Part shown: one piece after another, positions 59,213 to 64,000 of the stretch | Position numbering within the stretch: position 1 is the stretch's first letter | How the letters are laid out: each line of letters starts with the position of its first letter | Assembly (NCBI RefSeq): GCF_016862395.1 | Contig: NZ_BOMW01000052.1 | Span: 38,105 to 102,104, forward strand | From: Actinoplanes siamensis | Lineage (GTDB): Bacteria > Actinomycetota > Actinomycetes > Mycobacteriales > Micromonosporaceae | Direction: 5' to 3' | Length of the DNA: 64,000 bases | Program-made: the position numbers and the translations under genes | Notes under the pieces: generated by a model | Databases searched by the model: none | What the model was told of the DNA's origin: nothing | The model's input: only the letters and a program-made list of their open reading frames with translations

Positions 59213-61984
59213 ATGACCGAGCAGCCGCAACCGCTCGCCAGTGACGGCGTGGATGCGCCGGCTCAGAAGGAGCCGGGGAGGAAGCGGCGGCTCGGGGTCT
59301 TCGGGTCCAAGCGGGCGGGCAACGAGGACGGCTCCTCCGCACCGGGCAAGTCGGGAAAGTCCGGTGCCGCCGAGGGCGCCGGGAAGAAAGTTGGCACGGT
59401 CGAGGCCGGGCGGACCGAAAGCGGTAAGGCCGGGGCCGTGGAGGCGGACAAGCCTGCTTCGGTGCGCAGCGGTTCGGACCTGACCGAGAAGGCGGCGTCC
59501 GGGGGCGAGCAGGCCGTTCCCGGACAAAAGGCCGTTTCAGCAGCGCCGGGTGACGGGATCGGGAAGGGTTCCGGCAACTCCGGCGCGGAGAAGGACGAGG
59601 CGGCCAAAGCCGACGCCGCCGGCAAGAGCGACGCGGCCGGCAAGAGCGACGCCGCCGGCAAGAGCGACGCGGGGGCCCCACCAGGGACGGAGTCTGCCGG
59701 GAGAACGAAGCGGAAGCGCAAGGAGCTGCCGGAGACACGGCCGCCGGGAGCGCCGATGGACCCCTGGACCGCGTTCGCGATCACCGAAGCGGAGAAGCCG
59801 CCCGGACGGATCCGGCGGGGCCTGCGGGCCTTCGGGCGAAGGCTCGTCCACGAGTACTCGCTGGCGGTGTACCTTTCCGCGATCTTCGCGGTCGGGCTGA
59901 CCTGGCCGACTCTGCGGTATCCGCTGCACACGCTGCCGCAGGATCTCGCGGACCCGTCCCGCCAGGCCTGGCAGGTCGCCTGGCTGGGGCACGTGCTGCG
60001 CACCAATCCGGTCAAGCTCTGGCAGAGCAACGCCTACTTCCCGACCACCGACAGCCTTGCGTACGGCGACAGCCTGCTCGGATACGCCCCCGCCGGGCTC
60101 TTCGGCACCGGGCCGGAAGCGGCCGTGCTGCGGTACAACATCCTCTTCGTGCTGGCACACGCGCTGCTGCTGTTCGGCGCCTACGCCCTGGTCCGCCAGC
60201 TCGGCGCCCGCCCGACCGGAGCCGCGGTGGCGGCCGCCGCGTTCGCGTTCGCGCCCTGGCGCCTGGCTCAGGAAGGTCACCTCGACATCGTGTCGGCGGG
60301 CGCGATTCCGCTCGCCCTGGCGCTGCTGGCCCGGGGACACGGCTGGTCGATCCGGTACGGATTCCGGCCCGGTCACCGCAACGCCTGGTGGGCCGCGCTC
60401 GGCTGGCTGGTGGCGATCTGGCAGATCAGTCTGGGGTTCTCGCTCGGCGTCCCGTTCGCGTACGTGCTCGGGGCCATCGTGCTGTTCCTGCTGGTGGCCG
60501 TGCCGATCCGGCGGCTCCTGCAGTGGCGGCGGGAGAAGCGCCGCAAGGCCCGGCCGAGCAAGGCGGAAGCCGCCAAAACGGAGCCGGCCAAAACGGAGCC
60601 GGCCAAGACCGAGCCGGCCAAGACCGAGCCGGCCAAGACCGAGCCGGCCAAAACGGAGCCGGACGAAGCCGAGCCCGGTAGAACCGAAGCGGCCAAAGCG
60701 CCGGCCGGCAAGACGGAGCCCGCTCAGAGCGCGCCGGACAAGGCTCAGATCAACAACGCTGAAGTAATCAAGCCGGAGCCCGGCAAAAAGGAAGAGCCGA
60801 ACAAAAAGGAAGAGCCCAGCAAGAAGGAGGCGGCCGAGAAGCCCGCCGACAAGAAGGACGCGGCCGAGACGAAGGACACCGCCGAGAAGCAGGACACCGC
60901 CGGGGAAGCCGCGGGCAAGAAGAGTGACAAGCCCGAGAAGGCCGAGAAAGCCAAAAAGCCAGGAAAGCCCCGGAAGCCACGCCGGGAGAGCCGCGCGGTC
61001 CTCGGCTGGCCGCTCCTGCTCGCCGACTTCCTCGGCGTCCTCTTCCTGGCCGGCGTCGGCGCCATCCTCGCCATCCCGTACCTGCGGGTGCCCGACTCGC
61101 CCACCCGCGGCACCGAGATCGACTTCTTCTCCCCGCCGCTGCAGAGCCTGCTGATCGGCCCGGCCGAGTCGCGCATCTGGGGGGCCGCGCACGCCACCCC
61201 GCGCGCCTCGCTCGGCTGGGCCGCCGAGATGTCCCTGCTCCCCGGCTTCATGCTGTACGCGCTCGCGCTTGCCGGCCTGCTCTTCTCGATCTGGCGCTGG
61301 CGGCAGCGCCTGTTCCTGATCCTGGGCCTGGCCGTCGCCGTGATCCTCACCCTGGGCACCACGTTCTTCGACGGCCGCTGGACCTACCTGCCGCTCTTCG
61401 GACATCTGCCGGCCTCGTTCGACCAGCGCGTCCCGGGCCGCCTGATGCTCTGGACGACTCTGCTGCTGGCGATCCTGGCGGCCGGCGCCGTCGACGAGTT
61501 CGTCCGGCGCGCCGAACAGTTCGCCGCCCAGCGCACGCCACCCTGGCCGGGCCCGTGGCTGCGCCTGGCCACCCTGCTGCCGCTGCTGCTGGTGCTCCTG
61601 GAGGGCTGGAACGCGACGGCCCACCCGGTGACGCCGATCCAGCCGGCCGCGCTGCGCACCGTGGGCGGCCCGATGCTGGTGCTGCCAACCGATCCGCTCA
61701 GCGATCAGACCGTGCAGCTCTGGACCACCTCGCGCTACCAGCAGGTGACCAACGGCGGGGGCAACGTCGCCGTGGCGCGTCAGGCCGAGATGCGCCAGAA
61801 GGTGACCTCGTTCCCGGACGTCACGAGCATCGAGTACCTGCGCTCGCTCGGCGTGAACACCGTCCTGCTGATCCGGTCAGGGGTTGCGAACACGCCCTGG
61901 GAGCAGGCCGGCGACATGCCGGTGGACACGCTCGGCATCACCCGCGAGGACCTGACCGACGCGGTGGTGTTCCACCTGAACTGA
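59213..61984 (+). CDS. Large polytopic membrane protein with repeat-rich disordered regions
   Basis: A 923-residue protein. Residues 1-210 are Gly/Ala/Lys/Glu low-complexity, with three copies of GKSDAA (59611-59671). A membrane part of about ten helices follows from residue 220, interrupted by a long cytoplasmic loop (residues 440-595) holding six AKTEP repeats and further Lys/Glu/Asp strings. The membrane layout, with a loop before a second helix block and a C-terminal external domain (LPTDPLSDQTVQLWTTSRYQ), resembles large envelope glycosyltransferases; the reaction is unknown. Confidence 0.75.
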   Translation: MTEQPQPLASDGVDAPAQKEPGRKRRLGVFGSKRAGNEDGSSAPGKSGKSGAAEGAGKKVGTVEAGRTESGKAGAVEADKPASVRSGSDLTEKAASGGEQAVPGQKAVSAAPGDGIGKGSGNSGAEKDEAAKADAAGKSDAAGKSDAAGKSDAGAPPGTESAGRTKRKRKELPETRPPGAPMDPWTAFAITEAEKPPGRIRRGLRAFGRRLVHEYSLAVYLSAIFAVGLTWPTLRYPLHTLPQDLADPSRQAWQVAWLGHVLRTNPVKLWQSNAYFPTTDSLAYGDSLLGYAPAGLFGTGPEAAVLRYNILFVLAHALLLFGAYALVRQLGARPTGAAVAAAAFAFAPWRLAQEGHLDIVSAGAIPLALALLARGHGWSIRYGFRPGHRNAWWAALGWLVAIWQISLGFSLGVPFAYVLGAIVLFLLVAVPIRRLLQWRREKRRKARPSKAEAAKTEPAKTEPAKTEPAKTEPAKTEPAKTEPDEAEPGRTEAAKAPAGKTEPAQSAPDKAQINNAEVIKPEPGKKEEPNKKEEPSKKEAAEKPADKKDAAETKDTAEKQDTAGEAAGKKSDKPEKAEKAKKPGKPRKPRRESRAVLGWPLLLADFLGVLFLAGVGAILAIPYLRVPDSPTRGTEIDFFSPPLQSLLIGPAESRIWGAAHATPRASLGWAAEMSLLPGFMLYALALAGLLFSIWRWRQRLFLILGLAVAVILTLGTTFFDGRWTYLPLFGHLPASFDQRVPGRLMLWTTLLLAILAAGAVDEFVRRAEQFAAQRTPPWPGPWLRLATLLPLLLVLLEGWNATAHPVTPIQPAALRTVGGPMLVLPTDPLSDQTVQLWTTSRYQQVTNGGGNVAVARQAEMRQKVTSFPDVTSIEYLRSLGVNTVLLIRSGVANTPWEQAGDMPVDTLGITREDLTDAVVFHLN
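60572..60661 (+). repeat. 15-bp in-frame tandem repeat (AKTEP)
   Basis: Six copies of GCCAA(A/G)AC(G/C)GAGCCG, encoding AKTEP each. The copies differ only at third codon positions. Confidence 0.9.
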
Positions 61985-62034
61985 GGCCCACCGCCGTACC
62001 GCCGAATCGGTGCCAACCGGCACCGAGGCGAACC

Positions 62035-62119
62035 GCGAGCGGGAAGCGAGCGGGAAGCGAGCGGGAAGCGAGCGGGAAGCGAGCGGGAAGCGAGCGGGAA
62101 GCGAGCGGGAAGCGAGCGG
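62035..62119 (+). repeat. 11-bp tandem repeat GCGAGCGGGAA, about eight copies
   Basis: Nearly perfect repeat in the gap between two convergent membrane-protein genes. It reads as an open frame in all phases on both strands but is not a gene. Confidence 0.95.
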
Positions 62120-62141
62120 GGCACACCGGATGGTGTGCCCC
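62118..62141. terminator. Hairpin between convergent genes
   Basis: GGGGCACACC (62118-62127) pairs perfectly with GGTGTGCCCC (62132-62141) around GGAT, a stable tetraloop. It can serve both flanking genes. Confidence 0.85.
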
Positions 62142-62149
62142 GCCGCGTC

Positions 62150-63667
62150 TCAGATCTTCACGATCACCGGCTCGTCCGGCGGCGCCCCCACAGTGCCCGG
62201 CGTCGGCCGGCCGACGCCGAACGACCACCGCAGCCGCTGCACCCACCCGGCGTCCGGGCCGGACAGCGGGCCCGCGTCCGGGTCCTCGCCGCCGTAGCTG
62301 CGCCGGACCACGTCCAGTTCGGGCCGCCAGATCTCCCGCACCACCAGCCCGCACAGCACCGCCACGGTGATCAGCCGCAGGCTGGACGCCAGCACGAAGG
62401 TGCCCTCCGGGATCACCGGCTTGCCGCCCGCGCCGATCAGCTCGGCGTAGAACGCGGCGAAGTACCCGATCTCGGCGACCGTCCAGGCGATCACCGCGCC
62501 CCACTTGGGCCGGGCCAGCACGATCAGCGGCAGCAGCCAGAGCACGTACTGCTGGGACCAGACCTTGCTGGAGATCAGGAAGAACGCCACGACCAGGAAC
62601 GCGAGCTGGCCCAGACGCGGCGGCTTCGGCGCGAGCAGGCCCAGCCCCACCAGGAACAGGCAGCCCAGGCCGAAGAGCGCGTACGTCACGTAGTTGAGCG
62701 TCGGGATGTGGTCGCTGAGCCACTGGAACGGCCCCTGGTCACCGGCCGCGCCGCTCTTCCACTTGCCGTCCAGGTACCGCCCGATGTACCACAGCGTGCC
62801 CCAGTCGACCGGCCGCGTCGAGTTCAGCCGGAAGAACCTGAGCCAGGCCTCGTGGTGCCAGAACCAGACCGGGAAGTTGACCACCGCCCAGGTGATCGTG
62901 GTGCCCAGCGCGGCGCTCACCCACGGCCGGATCCGGCCGGAGCGCAACGCCAGCACCAGCAGTGGGCCGAGGATGAAAAGCGGCCACAGTTTGGCCGCCG
63001 CGCCGAGCCCCAGAAACACCCCGGCCCAGACCGGCCGGCGGCGCACCCACAGGTAGAGCCCGACCGCGGCGAAACCGATGGCCAGGAAGTCCCAGTTGAC
63101 CGTCGCGGTGACCAGCAGGACCGGCGAGAGCGCGAAGATCGCCGCGTCCCAGGGGCGCCGGCGGCGCAGGGCCAGGATCACCGCGGCGGTGGCGACCGCA
63201 AGCAGCGAGAGCACCAGCGCGTTGGCGTTGTAGAACCAGGTGCCCTGGTTGATGCTCGGATCCTGCTTGGTGCCCCACCAGTGCACGGGCAGGCCGAGCG
63301 CGCCCATGAAGTAGCCGGTGACGACCGGGTACTCCACCTCGTGGTCGACGTAGGGCACCGCGCCGTCGTTGAGCCCCTCGGCGTAGTACAGGGCCAGCAC
63401 GTCGGTGTAGCAGAACCGGGTGTACTGCACGTTCTTCTGCCAGTCGCCGCTCATGCAGGGCGACTTCTGTACCCAGGAGAGCGCCAGGATCAGGCAGGTG
63501 AGGGCCAGGACGAGCCGCGGGGCGGTCCAGAACCGGTTGGGCCGGGCGTCTGGGCGGGTCGCGTGCGAGCCGAGCGGCCCGCCGATGAATTGCGACAGTC
63601 CCCGCACGAAGCCGTCCGAGGTCGCGCTCGGGACGTCGGGCCGGTCGGTGGACGGTTGCGCGCTCAT
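62150..63667 (-). CDS. GT87/DUF2029-type membrane glycosyltransferase
   Basis: A 505-residue membrane protein with about eleven to twelve helices. YTDVLALYYAEGLNDGAVPYVDHEVEYPVVTGYFMGAL is the large first external loop with the acidic residues typical of polyprenyl-phosphate-sugar-dependent transferases; LAAKLWPLFILGPLL and SSKVWSQQYVLWLLPLIVLA are other family landmarks. It is probably involved in cell-envelope glycan synthesis. ATG 63667 is used. It lies downstream of the gene that leaves the window. Confidence 0.8.
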   Translation of the reverse strand: MSAQPSTDRPDVPSATSDGFVRGLSQFIGGPLGSHATRPDARPNRFWTAPRLVLALTCLILALSWVQKSPCMSGDWQKNVQYTRFCYTDVLALYYAEGLNDGAVPYVDHEVEYPVVTGYFMGALGLPVHWWGTKQDPSINQGTWFYNANALVLSLLAVATAAVILALRRRRPWDAAIFALSPVLLVTATVNWDFLAIGFAAVGLYLWVRRRPVWAGVFLGLGAAAKLWPLFILGPLLVLALRSGRIRPWVSAALGTTITWAVVNFPVWFWHHEAWLRFFRLNSTRPVDWGTLWYIGRYLDGKWKSGAAGDQGPFQWLSDHIPTLNYVTYALFGLGCLFLVGLGLLAPKPPRLGQLAFLVVAFFLISSKVWSQQYVLWLLPLIVLARPKWGAVIAWTVAEIGYFAAFYAELIGAGGKPVIPEGTFVLASSLRLITVAVLCGLVVREIWRPELDVVRRSYGGEDPDAGPLSGPDAGWVQRLRWSFGVGRPTPGTVGAPPDEPVIVKI

Positions 63668-63745
63668 GTCTTGGCATCATGCCGCATGAACCTCGAAGAT
63701 CGGACGCCACCCGTACGCGGCACACCGATCGAAACCGGATGAAAA

Positions 63746-63779
63746 GACGGCGCCCACCCTCGATGAGGTGGGCGCCGTC
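63746..63779 (-). terminator. Terminator after the truncated gene
   Basis: GACGGCGCCCACC (63746-63758) pairs perfectly with GGTGGGCGCCGTC (63767-63779) around eight bases, just beyond the stop of the minus-strand gene at 63795. Confidence 0.85.
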
Positions 63780-63794
63780 CTGGCCGGGTCGGGA

Positions 63795-64000
63795 TCAGCC
63801 GTCGGTGCCGCCGGTCGCGCCCTGAGTGGTCGAACCGTTGTTCTGGTTCGTACCGCCGGTGTTGCCGTTGTTGTTCCCGCCGTTGTTGCCGGGGCCGCCG
63901 TTGTTGTTGCCAGGACCGCCGTTGTTGCCCGGGCCGCCGTTGTTGTTCCCGCCGCCGTTGTTGTTGCCAGGACCGCCGTTGTTGCCCGGGCCGCCGTTGT
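63795..64000 (-). CDS. C-terminal tail of a truncated gene, Asn/Gly-rich (probable penicillin-binding protein)
   Basis: The minus strand is open to a TGA at 63795-63797 and runs off the window. It encodes a tail made of GPGNNGG and GNNNGG units ending NQNNGSTTQGATGGTDG. Actinobacterial bifunctional penicillin-binding proteins near the rpsF operon often end like this, and a membrane glycosyltransferase follows in the same direction. The identity is inferred from tail and context only. Confidence 0.45.
   Translation of the reverse strand, partial: NGGPGNNGGPGNNNGGGNNNGGPGNNGGPGNNNGGPGNNGGNNNGNTGGTNQNNGSTTQGATGGTDG

Noticed and set aside
62010..62297. Open frame through the 11-bp repeat
   Set aside because: It simply translates the repeat; the same DNA is open in several phases on both strands.

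Overview
The window is about 64 kb of very GC-rich chromosome with GTG and TTG starts, many leaderless promoters, a bacterial proteasome activator, a mycothiol-dependent-type enzyme and an LCP cell-wall ligase. This points to a filamentous actinobacterium, most likely Micromonosporaceae (Actinoplanes-like). That assignment is inferred from gene families and order, not from a database search. No rRNA, tRNA, CRISPR array, insertion sequence or prophage was seen; the only mobile element is an intein in dnaB.

Layout: 0-6.8 kb holds the end of one sodium:solute symporter, small secreted and hypothetical proteins, a DUF485/ActP acetate-uptake pair, an LCP ligase, a rhodanese and a glycerophosphodiesterase. 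6.8-14.6 kb has an orphan histidine kinase, DUF5926, arginine deiminase, NERD-like, PAS-like and ACT proteins, a lipoprotein, prephenate dehydratase and a zincin. 14.8-22.3 kb has OsmC, a membrane protein, serS, two tandem HAD phosphatases, the proteasome activator Bpa, a dimethylargininase divergent from an Lrp regulator, and a YbjN-like protein. 22.3-28.4 kb and 38.4-41.1 kb carry most of a molybdenum-cofactor pathway in three separate groups: DUF6457/mobA/fdhD, moaA-moaD, and moaC-mogA-moeA-moaE. Between them lie a metallophosphoesterase, a 1,037-residue protein joining an endonuclease-Q-like PHP nuclease to a UvrD helicase, an A24 peptidase, an LppU-like protein, a STAND-like ATPase, DoxX and a GT87-type membrane protein. 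41.6-47.6 kb has a GGDEF-EAL protein, another GT87-like protein, a TFIIB-type zinc-ribbon protein, a DinB-like enzyme and a YbaB protein. 47.8-57 kb is the replication/ribosomal block: dnaB with an intein, then a very large disordered membrane protein on the opposite strand, then rplI-rpsR-ssb-rpsF. 57-64 kb has an anchored secreted protein, endonuclease IV, two large polytopic membrane proteins and the Asn/Gly-rich tail of a gene that leaves the window, probably a penicillin-binding protein.

Most noteworthy are the EndoQ-UvrD fusion, the dnaB intein with two LAGLIDADG motifs, a duplicated CTAG-rich operator-like element before the STAND ATPase, a YbjN-like protein whose C-terminus resembles the proteasome-docking tail of Bpa, a two-hairpin leader before a GT87 gene, exact DnaA-box sequences at five intergenic sites, and repeated short tandem duplications at gene 3' ends. 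Functions come from motifs and family knowledge; promoters and terminators were read by eye.
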